This document shows positions 7,495-16,175 of a stretch of 64,000 bases of DNA, piece after piece. The notes under the pieces are model-generated. The model was not told the DNA's origin, did no database searches, and saw only the letters and a list, made by a program, of their open reading frames with translations. Each line of letters begins with the position of its first letter. Position 1 is the first letter of the stretch. This DNA is from Flavobacterium antarcticum DSM 19726. Its GTDB lineage: Bacteria > Bacteroidota > Bacteroidia > Flavobacteriales > Flavobacteriaceae. The stretch spans positions 310,001 to 374,000 of the forward strand of contig NZ_ATTM01000002.1 in the NCBI RefSeq assembly GCF_000419685.1, given 5' to 3'. Both the position numbers and the translations under genes were made by a program.

Positions 7495-10293
7495 TTAATT
7501 GTCCAAAAATTGACGCAACACGTATTGTAAAATTCCGCCGTTGCGGTAATATTCAATTTCAATCAGAGAATCCAAACGTGCAATAGCGCCAAATTCTATT
7601 TTGGTACCGTTACTTTTTTCAGCGATCACCTGTACTTCTTTTAACGGTTTAATGTTTTCTGAAATACCAACGATCGAAAATATTTCCGTACCGTCAATTC
7701 CGAGTTTCTCAGCAGTATCTCCCAACTTATACTGCAGCGGAAGTACTCCAAGACCTACTAAATTACTTCGGTGAATGCGTTCGTAACTTTCGGCAAGCAC
7801 ACATTTGATTCCCAATAAGAACGTGCCTTTGGCAGCCCAATCACGGGACGAACCGCTTCCGTATTCTTTTCCAGCAAGAACCACCAGTGGTGTATTTTGC
7901 TCTTTGTATTTCATCGCTCCTTCATAAACGGTCATTTCTTCACCAGTTGGCAAATACCGGGTGTACCCTCCTTCTCGATCTGCAAGTTTGTTTTTGATGC
8001 GAACATTGGCAAAAGTACCGCGAACCATCACGGCATCATTACCACGACGACTTCCGTAGGAATTGAAATTTTCTTTCGCAACACCTTGCTCAAGCAAATA
8101 TTTCCCAGCCGAAGAATGTTCGTTGAAAGAGCCTGCAGGTGAAATGTGGTCGGTAGTAATACTGTCTCCCAAAACTAGTAATGCTCGCGCATTTGTTATG
8201 TTTTGCAATTCTGGCGCTTGTTCTGAAATATCTTTAAAAAACGGAATTTCCTTGATGTACGTTGACTTGTTGTCCCAGTGGTATAAGTCACCCCCCGGAA
8301 CCTGCAGATTTTTCCAAATTTCATTGCCTTCAAAGATCGTGTCGTAATTCTTTTTGAAATCCTTTGGCGAAAGCACACGACGCATCACTTCATTAATTTC
8401 ATCGTCTGATGGCCAAATCTCCTTAAGATAAACCGGCATCAAATTGCTGTCGAAGCTAATAGGCTCATTGACCAAATCAATATCAACTCTTCCTGCAATG
8501 GCGTAGGCTACAACCAACATCGGCGACATCAAAAAATTCATTTTTACTTGTGGATGGACCCGTGCTTCAAAATTCCGATTTCCCGAAAGTACCGAAGCCA
8601 CAACCAATTCATTCTCTTCCACCGCTTTGGCAATCGCTTGCGGTAATGGACCTGAATTTCCAATACAAGACGTACAACCGTATCCGACCAAATGAAACTT
8701 CAATGCTTCTAGATCTTTCATCAGATCTGCTTTTTCTAAATAATCAGTCACCACTTTTGAACCCGGTGCGAGAGAAGTTTTCACCCAAGGTTTTACATTT
8801 ATGCCGTGTTCACGCGCTTTCTTTGCCACTAATCCCGCTCCAATCATCACAAAAGGATTCGATGTATTGGTACAAGAAGTAATTGCAGCAATTACAACAG
8901 AACCGTCAGATAACATAAATTTATCGTCTCCGCGATCAATCCAAATCGTTTTAAGTCCGTCTTTTACAACCGTTTCAATAGTTCCTGAATTAACAGGAAC
9001 GGTTGAATCGTAAATTGGTTGGTCACCTCCTTCTGCATTCCAATCTGCAATGGATTGTACAATACGATCTCTCTTATCATGTTCAACGTATTCCCGTCCA
9101 AAGGAATCGCGTAACAAATCAACAAACTTCGGTTTGAATTCACGCAACAAAATTTTATCCTGTGGACGTTTTGGACCTGCCACTGTGGGTTCAATAGTCG
9201 ACATATCCAACTCAACTACAGTTGTGTACTGAATTTGCTCTTCGTTTTCACGCCACAACATATTGGTTTTGCAATACGACTCCACCATTGCAATCTGTTC
9301 TTCGGAACGATTACTCAAAGTCATGTACTCTAACGTTTTATCGTCAATAGGAAAATAAGTAATGGTACAACCAAATTCTGGTGACATATTCCCTATCGTC
9401 GCGCGATCGGGCACCGAAAGATGACTGCAACCGGGTCCGAAAACCTCAACAAATTTTCCCACCACGCCTTGCTTACGCAAAAGATTGGCAATAGTAAGCA
9501 CCAAATCAGTTGCTGTAGAACCTAAAGGTAATTTTCCGGTAAGTTTAAGTCCCACCACTTCTGGCATTATAAAATAAAGGGGTTGACCTAAAATAGCGGC
9601 TTCGGCTTCGATACCACCCACACCCCATGCCACAACGCCAATTCCGTTCACCATCGGTGTATGACTGTCCGTTCCCACTAACGTGTCCGGAAATAATTCG
9701 CCTTCCCGCTCAATGACACCTTTAGAAAAATATTCTAAGTTGACCTGATGGCAAATACCCATTCCAGGAGGTACAACACGGAAATTATCAAAAGAGTTTT
9801 GGGCCCATTTTAGAAATTGGTACCGTTCCGTATTGCGTTCAAATTCCTCATCCATATTCCGGTCGTAGGCATATTCGGTACCAAAATAATCAACTTGAAC
9901 CGAATGATCAATCACCAAATCGACAGGAACCAAGGGATTTATAATGCCCGGATTCTTTCCTTTTCGTGCAACTTCTTCCCGCAAAGCGGCAATATCCACT
10001 ACAGCGGGAACGCCTGTAAAATCCTGCATCAGGACTCGTGCGGGTTTAAAGGGAATGTCTTTTGAAGAGGCTTCCGGTTGCCAATTCAGTAGCGTTTGAA
10101 TGTGTTCTTCGGTTACGGTAAAACCATCGTAATTTCGCAACGCATTTTCTAATAAGATTCGAATTGAAAACGGAAGTTTGCTTATTTTATGTCCTTGTTC
10201 TTCGAGAACCGAAAGACTGTAGTAGCCAAATTCTTTTCCCAACAATGCGATTGTACGCTTTACTTTAAATGGATCTTTTTCTGTCGTATGCAT
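7495..10293 (-). CDS. acnA: Aconitate hydratase (AcnA type)
   Basis: TCA-cycle citrate/isocitrate isomerase of 932 aa, of the monomeric AcnA/IRP1 group. Visible features are the N-terminal [4Fe-4S] domain with the LVGTDSHTPMVNGIGVVAWGVGG signature split over its early part, the cluster ligands in AAITSCTNTSNPFVMIGAG and GYGCTSCIGNSGPLP, and the C-terminal swivel domain with LGDSITTDHISPAG and VVLAGKEYGSGSSRDWAAKG. I start it at the ATG at 10293; the open frame extends to a TTG at 10347, but the extra 18 residues lack family similarity. It is a single gene. No oddities seen. Confidence 0.97.
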   Translation of the reverse strand: MHTTEKDPFKVKRTIALLGKEFGYYSLSVLEEQGHKISKLPFSIRILLENALRNYDGFTVTEEHIQTLLNWQPEASSKDIPFKPARVLMQDFTGVPAVVDIAALREEVARKGKNPGIINPLVPVDLVIDHSVQVDYFGTEYAYDRNMDEEFERNTERYQFLKWAQNSFDNFRVVPPGMGICHQVNLEYFSKGVIEREGELFPDTLVGTDSHTPMVNGIGVVAWGVGGIEAEAAILGQPLYFIMPEVVGLKLTGKLPLGSTATDLVLTIANLLRKQGVVGKFVEVFGPGCSHLSVPDRATIGNMSPEFGCTITYFPIDDKTLEYMTLSNRSEEQIAMVESYCKTNMLWRENEEQIQYTTVVELDMSTIEPTVAGPKRPQDKILLREFKPKFVDLLRDSFGREYVEHDKRDRIVQSIADWNAEGGDQPIYDSTVPVNSGTIETVVKDGLKTIWIDRGDDKFMLSDGSVVIAAITSCTNTSNPFVMIGAGLVAKKAREHGINVKPWVKTSLAPGSKVVTDYLEKADLMKDLEALKFHLVGYGCTSCIGNSGPLPQAIAKAVEENELVVASVLSGNRNFEARVHPQVKMNFLMSPMLVVAYAIAGRVDIDLVNEPISFDSNLMPVYLKEIWPSDDEINEVMRRVLSPKDFKKNYDTIFEGNEIWKNLQVPGGDLYHWDNKSTYIKEIPFFKDISEQAPELQNITNARALLVLGDSITTDHISPAGSFNEHSSAGKYLLEQGVAKENFNSYGSRRGNDAVMVRGTFANVRIKNKLADREGGYTRYLPTGEEMTVYEGAMKYKEQNTPLVVLAGKEYGSGSSRDWAAKGTFLLGIKCVLAESYERIHRSNLVGLGVLPLQYKLGDTAEKLGIDGTEIFSIVGISENIKPLKEVQVIAEKSNGTKIEFGAIARLDSLIEIEYYRNGGILQYVLRQFLDN

Positions 10294-10888
10294 ATTCGTT
10301 TTATATTTATAATTCCCAAAGTCGGGAACTGTTGTTTTTACTTTCAATTAGTGCCTTGATTTGAGGATCATTTTATCCTCTTTTAGCTGTAGCGTTTTAA
10401 AGGAATGCTATTTTAGCGCTTTAAAAACCTTTCTATTTTTTAATTTAAATGTGCTGTAAGTTAATCAATAATTAGCAATTTTTGGGATTTTGTAAATGAG
10501 AAATGTGCTACTTTTTAGTTGATTTTGGTTATAAAATGTAAAAACGTAGGACTTAATAGGTTGAATAACGAACTTATAAATATGTTTATCTCCTGCGTCT
10601 TTTAAGTAAAATTTAAAAAAAAATGAGCAGAAGTTTAGTACGACAATATAGTTAGACAAAATCTAGTACTTTGAATGGGATATGTTATGAATTGAAAGGC
10701 TAGCTTAATTTTTTAAAAATATACTTTTCAACAATTGAATTAAAATAAAATTTTACACCTCAATATCCATAGCGCTAGACAACGCTAATATATGTTTGAT
10801 TCTGCTTCACAATTGTTTATATTAAACCTAAATTTGCATTTGAATACTAATAAATATTAGTTATTTTTAAAAATCTGAAAAATTATAA
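10294..10888. other. AT-rich intergenic region at the left edge of the dnd island
   Basis: About 600 bases with no supported gene. GC falls sharply past 10.4 kb and the low GC continues through the dndC/HNH pair, which marks the island boundary. A TAAATTTG box (10829-10836) precedes dndC. Confidence 0.5.
10829..10836 (+). promoter_or_regulatory. Putative -7 box TAAATTTG of dndC
   Basis: Exact TAnnTTTG match 52 bases before the ATG at 10889. The nearest upstream TTG (10813-10815) gives only a 13-base spacer, shorter than usual. Confidence 0.4.
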
Positions 10889-12246
10889 ATGACTCCTATA
10901 AAAAAAAAAAAGTAGAAGGTATAATCGCTGAGATAATCGACCAATATGCCTATGCGGATACTTCTGACCGTCCTTGGATTATTGGATTTAGTGGAGGTAA
11001 AGATTCTACTGTCTTACTAATGCTGGTTTGGATTGCACTTCAAAGAATTAGACAAGAAATGCCATTTCCGTTTCAATTGAAAAGGAAAGTATATGTCGTT
11101 TGTAATGATACAATGGTTGAAAATCCAATCATAGCTAACTATGTTGACGATGTTTTAGCAAAAATCACAGAAGCTGCAAGAGATCAAGATTTACCAATAT
11201 TTGTGCAGAAAACGACTCCGAAATTAGAAGAAACATTTTTTACTAGTGTTATTGGAAAAGGCTACCCCGTTCCAAATAACGCTTTCAGATGGTGTACCGA
11301 TAAATTAAAAATTAGACCAACTTCAAGCTTTTTGGTAGAGCAAATTGATGAAAAAGGAGAAGCTATAGTTTTACTTGGAACGCGATATGAAGAGAGCGCG
11401 ACTAGAGAACGTTCCATGAGAAAACATGAAGTTACAGGTAGTCGTTTATCAAAGCATCAAACTACTGTAAATACTTATGTTTATGCACCAATTCGAGAAA
11501 TGATTATCGATGAAATTTGGTATATCATTAATGCAGTAAAATCACCATGGGGTTTTGATAACTCAATTCTTTTCAAAATTTACGCAGATGCCAGTGCAGA
11601 TGATTACGAATGTCCAACTGTAGTCGTTGACAAAGAACATAGCTCTTGCGGACAAAGTCGTTTTGGATGTTGGACTTGTACAGTTGTAAAAAATGATAAA
11701 TCAATGGCCTCATTAGTAAATAACGGTCAAAATTGGATGCAACCTCTGATGGAGTTTAGAAATAGATTAGTTGAAGACAGAAATGTTTCCGAAAACAGAA
11801 TGGATGTGAGAAGAAATAAGCAAGCAGCTGTACGCGAAGATGGAACAAATAATGGGACGTATACTGTGGAATATAGATATCAGATTCTTAAAGACTTACT
11901 TTTAGTTCAAAAAGAAGTTCAAAAAGAAAGACCATATATAACATTAATTAATAACCAAGATTTAATTGCAATTCAAGTTACTTGGAATAGAGACGGATAC
12001 TTTGAACATACCGCTGGTGACTTATATAAAAAGATTTACAATAAGGAAATTAGTACAAACAACATCAAATCGCTTGACGACACTGAACGAAGAATTTTGA
12101 AAGAAGTTTATGCAGAACAACTAGGCTATTATAGTTTGATTGATAATCTTATAGCTTTGCAAGAGACAAAAACATTGATGATTTCTAAATTTGGTATTCA
12201 TAATGATGTTAGAAAACGAATTGAAAGTTTCGTAAATCAATTTTAA
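10889..12246 (+). CDS. dndC: DndC-like phosphorothioation sulfurtransferase, 5' A12 tract out of frame
   Basis: PAPS-reductase-family protein matching DndC, which activates DNA for sulfur transfer in phosphorothioate modification. If the A run at 10900-10911 is read as 13, the protein is 452 aa: the PP-loop FSGGKDST at 34-41, STD-like CNDTMVENP, FRWCTDKLKI with C136, and SSCGQSRFGCWTCTVV with C254, C261 and C264, the Cys set that holds the Fe-S cluster. The only usable ATG (10889, MTPI...) is one base out of frame with the rest, and it meets a stop right after the A tract. The ATG at 11020 lies inside the protein after the PP-loop and cannot be the start. The gene is thus off as written, on with A13 or A10. 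No dndB, dndD, dndE or dndA is nearby. It is followed after 7 bases by an SBD/HNH nuclease. Strongly AT-rich, probably transferred. Confidence 0.85.
10900..10911 (+). repeat. Homopolymer A12 tract at dndC codons 4-8
   Basis: Twelve consecutive A residues directly after ATG-ACT-CCT-AT. One added A, or two lost, joins the start codon to the DndC frame. Such tracts are classical slippage sites for phase variation or transcriptional slippage, and equally for sequencing indels. Confidence 0.9.
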
Positions 12247-12253
12247 AATCAAA

Positions 12254-13216
12254 ATGAAGAAAGATTTACCTTATTACATCTACTGTTTTACCCATTTGAA
12301 AAGAGATATGAAAAATGGTGGTGCGCCACATAAACCCATTTTAATACTTGGTCTGATTGAAATGTTTGAAACACAAATATTTTATAATAATCAAATTTAC
12401 ATATTACCAGAATTAGTTTCTAGTTTTAAAACGCATTGGAATGAATTAGTAAAAACAAATCATCACCCAATTTTTGCTCTACCTTTTTATCATTTAAATT
12501 CTGAACCATTTTGGAAATTAATCCCAAATCTTGGATGTGAAAAATGGATTGAAAGTAAAAGTTCAATGCGAAGTTTCAATAACTTGACTACTGCTGTAAA
12601 TTTTACATTGATTGATAATGAATTAAGAGAGTTATTAGAAATTAAAGAAAATAGAAGTGTTTTAAAGTTTGCAATTTTAGATAAGTATTTTCCCGAAACA
12701 AAAATGTTATTTGGCAGTATTGCAGATAACTCACAAAACATTGATGTTTTAAATGAACCCACAGAAATATACAGGCAAAAAATTATTGAATTAAAAAATA
12801 GACTTGATGAAAATGCTTTTCAAGAAGAAGTTTTTCTAAGAAGTGGAATATTTAAAAGAGAAATACCAAAAATTTATAACAATACTTGTGCAATTTCAGG
12901 ATTGAGAGTAGATGCTATTTTAAATATTTCAATGATTGATGCTTGCCATATAGTTCCATTTTCTGAAGGATATAATGATACTTTAATAAATGGTTTTGCT
13001 TTATGTCCAAATCTTCATCGGGCATTTGACAGAGGCTTAATTTCTATTTCAAACGACTATAAAGTAGTTATAAATAATAATTTTGTTGAAAACAAAAATT
13101 CGACTTTAAATTTGAATCAATTTAAAGATAAATTACTTAATTTACCTAAAAATAATGAATTTCATCCTTCATTAGAAAATTTCAAACATCACAGAAAACG
13201 ATTTGGTTTTGAATAA
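12254..13216 (+). CDS. Sulfur-binding-domain/HNH endonuclease (phosphorothioate-sensing restriction type)
   Basis: A 320-aa two-domain nuclease. The N-terminal half has the APHKPILIL motif (24-32) and NHHPIFALPFYHL (69-81), the pattern of the ScoMcrA-type SBD that reads phosphorothioate sulfur in a hydrophobic pocket. The C-terminal part is an HNH domain with C212, DACHIVPF (H232), NGFALCPNLHRAFDRG (N246, H255) and a Zn-type C251. Family knowledge: such proteins cut phosphorothioated DNA as type IV restriction enzymes. Its position 7 bases after a DndC gene is odd for that role and suggests a joint defence module. The low GC is shared with dndC. HNH identity is very safe; the sulfur-binding assignment is good but rests on motif reading. 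Confidence 0.85.
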   Translation: MKKDLPYYIYCFTHLKRDMKNGGAPHKPILILGLIEMFETQIFYNNQIYILPELVSSFKTHWNELVKTNHHPIFALPFYHLNSEPFWKLIPNLGCEKWIESKSSMRSFNNLTTAVNFTLIDNELRELLEIKENRSVLKFAILDKYFPETKMLFGSIADNSQNIDVLNEPTEIYRQKIIELKNRLDENAFQEEVFLRSGIFKREIPKIYNNTCAISGLRVDAILNISMIDACHIVPFSEGYNDTLINGFALCPNLHRAFDRGLISISNDYKVVINNNFVENKNSTLNLNQFKDKLLNLPKNNEFHPSLENFKHHRKRFGFE

Positions 13217-13334
13217 ATTATAAAAATTTTTTGTCCAAATTATATTTTCGGCAAATGTATATTCTAGTAAATCGGTTAATTCATTTATTTTCTTTTTCCT
13301 TGCGATAATTTTATTTGTTTCAGCCTAATCATTA

Positions 13335-13493
13335 TTATCTAAAATATTTTTTTTTAATAATATTTAAAAACTCTCTATGTTTTTTAATTCTAAAATTTAA
13401 ATAATTTTTAGTATCATCAATAAATATTGAATTTTTATGATCTATATAAACTTTAAAATTGTTTTCAATATCAAATAGATTTTTATCTTCCAT
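13335..13493 (-). CDS. Small hypothetical protein, 52 aa
   Basis: ATG at 13493 to TAA at 13335. The product is highly charged (MEDKNLFDIENNFKVYIDHK at its start; many Lys/Asn/Asp; ends KKKYFR), with no hydrophobic segment. Composition is protein-like, but the region is so AT-rich that this may be chance. Family not recognised; convergent with the HNH gene. Confidence 0.3.
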   Translation of the reverse strand: MEDKNLFDIENNFKVYIDHKNSIFIDDTKNYLNFRIKKHREFLNIIKKKYFR

Positions 13494-14039
13494 AATTTAT
13501 ACTTTATTTTTTAAAAAGCGGAATTAATTCAATAGTAATTTTTATTTAAATTATTTATGAATTTCAAACTATTTTGCAAGTTTATTTGTAATTTATAAGT
13601 AAACTTTTGTTGTTCTACTTTCGATTTGAGAATATGTATTATATTCTTAATTCTTTAACACGTTGTACAAATTTGATTCTAAGATCTTCCATTTAGCCAA
13701 AGTCGGATTTAGTAGACTTGTGTACAATAGACAATTGCCTACATTACTTAATTTAATGCCAATTATTAAAGATTGTAGAAATCTAATGCCATAATAAAAT
13801 TGGGGTTTTTATATCTGTTTATATATCACTGAATCATTTTAATAAACTAATTATAAGCACTTTATTGCAATATATTTCAACTTTCCATACTATTTCAACT
13901 TCTACAAAAAATCAAAAATTCGACGCAAAAGTTAAAAAAAGTTTATCACAAATGAATCAATATCCACTTTCCAACAATATTACAATTATCCTTTTCTACC
14001 ACCTCAACTTTTCCTAAACCCAAAAAAACCACCACAAAA

Positions 14040-14215
14040 CTACGTGCAAGTTACGACCCTATTACGTACTCATTACGTCGATTGTCGACCAAATTACGTA
14101 CAAGTTACGTACAGGTTACGTGGAGGTTACGACAAAGCTTCGAAGTAGTGACCAACTAACTACTACTTTACAACGATCATACAACGACACTACTACACTA
14201 CTCCAACGTAGCACC
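14040..14215. repeat. Degenerate 11-bp tandem array (TTACGTACAAG-type)
   Basis: TTACG-containing units start at 14040, 14051, 14062, 14073, 14094, 14105, 14116 and 14127, that is every 11 bases with one 21-base step. The consensus is TTACGTACAAG. The series grades into ACAACGA units that also step by 11 (TACAACGATCA, TACAACGACAC) up to about 14215. The period equals one DNA helical turn, so all motifs face the same side of the helix. It lies between the dnd island and yceI. Function unknown; iteron-like protein binding or a remnant of replication-type DNA are options. Confidence 0.75.
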
Positions 14216-14546
14216 TAAAATAAAGTTGACGCAACAGGTTGGCGGTTCCTCAAGTTCAAAAGAAAAAGCATGCAAACTATTCGAACCTAAAAAATAAATC
14301 AAGCGTTTTGAGGCTTTATTTTTAGCTAAAAAGTAATATGCATGAAACGTGATTTATAATTGAAGAAAGTCAAAGAAAATGACGGTAAACTTCACCAAAA
14401 TCAAAAACGCTTTGCAAGTAAGAATCTGCGTATCCAAATAGGATTTGACACTACTATCTTCCCTATTGTAAAACTCGGAAACCAAAAACGAATTTTAACA
14501 AAAAATAAATTTTATACTTCAACTGTTATTTTAGTAGTGGACATTA

Positions 14547-14576
14547 TTGTCCTTTACTTAATTTTATCTATCTTTG
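14547..14576 (+). promoter_or_regulatory. Promoter TTG-N19-TATCTTTG of yceI
   Basis: TTG at 14547-14549, a 19-base spacer, and TATCTTTG at 14569-14576, ending 26 bases before the ATG at 14603. Both elements and the spacing fit the Bacteroidota consensus. Confidence 0.7.
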
Positions 14577-14602
14577 TACTCATAATTCTAAAGATAAAAA
14601 TC

Positions 14603-15169
14603 ATGAAAATTACAAAATGGAATATAGATCCTACAAATACAGAAGCCACTTTTAAAGTAAGAAAATTAATGGTTACAAATGTTATTGGGCAATTCAAATC
14701 TATTGAAGGTCAAGCCGAAACAGCAACCGAAGATTTTGAATCCATTAAAAGAATTTGTTTTAAAGCGGCCATAAATTCAATAAAAACGGATGATCCAAAG
14801 CGCGACGAACATTTAAAATCAGCCGACTTTTTCGATAGAGAACAGTTTCCTTACCTCCTATTTGTTGCTGAAAATTTCGCAATAAACGATAAGGAATTGC
14901 ACACGAATTTAACGATTAAAAATACCACAAAAGCAATCGTACTTGCAATCGATTCGTATAAAAAAACAATTACCGAAGACAAATCAGACAAAATCGAATT
15001 ATCCTTATCTGGAAAAATAAACCGCAGGGATTTTGGATTGACTTGGGATGGAACAAATGCCGCAGGCGAAATTTTCGTTGGTGACGAAATTAAATTAAGT
15101 GCCAAAATTCAATTTGTAAAAGAAGCGCAAAATGCAAATCTGCAGAAAATGAAAGAATGTACGCTTTAA
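14603..15169 (+). CDS. YceI family protein
   Basis: A 188-aa lipocalin-like YceI-fold protein without a signal peptide, so probably cytosolic: MKITKWNIDPTNTEATFKVRK, VIGQFKSIEG, then the HLKSADFFDREQFPYLLF core and a C-terminal DFGLTWDGTNAAGEIFVGDEIKLS typical of the family, which binds polyisoprenoids or amphiphiles. The frame stays open upstream to a TTG at 14360, but a clean promoter ends 26 bases before the ATG at 14603, which sets the start. It is followed by a TrhA-type gene, so the two may share expression. Confidence 0.9.
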   Translation: MKITKWNIDPTNTEATFKVRKLMVTNVIGQFKSIEGQAETATEDFESIKRICFKAAINSIKTDDPKRDEHLKSADFFDREQFPYLLFVAENFAINDKELHTNLTIKNTTKAIVLAIDSYKKTITEDKSDKIELSLSGKINRRDFGLTWDGTNAAGEIFVGDEIKLSAKIQFVKEAQNANLQKMKECTL

Positions 15170-15271
15170 TTATATTTTGACCATAGTTTCAAAACTTGAA
15201 CCCAAGAAAACCAACCATTCAGTACACCTAAAGTAGTAGGAATCCACGATACTACATCAAAAGCCACTTTT

Positions 15272-15910
15272 ATGCAAGTCAATAATCAACACACAGAAAT
15301 CAAGAAGGAACTTGTAAACAGCATCACACATGGTTTCGGGATCCTGTTTGGAATCGTAGGAATTCCCATTTTGATTGCCTTTGCTTTAAAAAGCGATAAC
15401 ACCGTGGGCGTTGTAGGAGCCGCGATTTACGGATTCTGCTTTTTACAATTGTTTACCTCGTCCACACTTTACCATGGGTTCCAACATGCAGAAGCAAAAC
15501 GGGTATTTAAAATATTGGACCACATCAGCATTTACTTCTTAATTGCGGGAACGTACACGCCGTTTTTATTGATTTACATGAACAACACGTTTGGAATTAC
15601 ATTGCTAACTGTGCTTTGGAGTCTGACTGCAATTGGCATTATTGTTAAGATTTTTTTTACGGGGAAATGGGAAATTGTTTCTACGCTCGCTTACGTCGCT
15701 ATGGGTTGCATTATGGTCGTTGGCGGGCGTACTTTTTTTGAGGCAATTCCTTTTGGTGTCTTAACAATGATTCTTATCGGAGGGGTACTTTACCTAATGG
15801 GTGTTGTATTCTACGTTTGGAAAAAGTATCCCTACAACCATGCCATTTGGCATTTCTTCGTTTTAGCAGCGGCCGTTTGCCATTATGTAGCCATTTTAAT
15901 GGCGGTTTAG
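15272..15910 (+). CDS. trhA: Hemolysin III family protein (TrhA/PAQR)
   Basis: A 212-aa integral membrane protein with seven predicted helices. PAQR/hemolysin III hallmarks are visible: NSITHGFG near the start, SSTLYHGFQHAEAKRVFKILDH (His and Asp ligands of the metal site, split by the loop), YTPF, and a late HAIWHFFVLAAAVCHYVA (two further His). Bacterial TrhA controls membrane-lipid energetics; cytolysis is a historical label. It lies 102 bases after yceI on the same strand. Confidence 0.9.
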   Translation: MQVNNQHTEIKKELVNSITHGFGILFGIVGIPILIAFALKSDNTVGVVGAAIYGFCFLQLFTSSTLYHGFQHAEAKRVFKILDHISIYFLIAGTYTPFLLIYMNNTFGITLLTVLWSLTAIGIIVKIFFTGKWEIVSTLAYVAMGCIMVVGGRTFFEAIPFGVLTMILIGGVLYLMGVVFYVWKKYPYNHAIWHFFVLAAAVCHYVAILMAV

Positions 15911-16175
15911 CATCCAAATAAGGGGAATTCTAAGATAGATCTAAAGGGTTTCTTCATTGAAAAATGGTAAACTAGTACCTTTTTTTCAAATACCTGACTG
16001 AAATTAAATGGCACAAGTGTGCACATCATTGCAATTAAAAGTAATTAATTTTTACAACAACGTCCTGTTATTTTATCTCTTTACTCTTTTCTAAAACGAG
16101 CTAAAGTGAAATGTCCCATCAGAAATGACGAAACACCGAATTGCATAAATTTGTATTTAACAAGTGTAACACTGC

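Larger units (their letters stand above)
13217..14602. other. Long gene-poor spacer of the dnd island
   Basis: About 1.4 kb. It holds a 52-codon minus-strand ORF (13335-13493), a 17-codon XRE-like fragment (13639-13692), the 11-bp array at 14040-14215, and the YceI promoter. GC rises abruptly inside the array. No tRNA or integrase was recognised. Confidence 0.6.

Noticed and set aside
10294..10347. 18-residue N-terminal extension of aconitase from a TTG
   Set aside because: No family similarity; the ATG at 10293 gives the normal start.
10465..10659. 64-codon minus-strand ORF upstream of dndC
   Set aside because: Phe/Lys/Ile-rich reading of AT-rich spacer DNA, no start context, no family resemblance; expected by chance at this GC.
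13850..14340. CRISPR array or plasmid origin
   Set aside because: The repeats are 11 bp, contiguous and degenerate, without unique spacers, cas genes or a rep gene; recorded as an array of unknown function instead.
14360..14602. Upstream extension of the YceI frame from a TTG, including a hydrophobic stretch
   Set aside because: A full promoter (TTG-N19-TATCTTTG) lies inside it, just before the ATG at 14603, and the extension has no YceI similarity.
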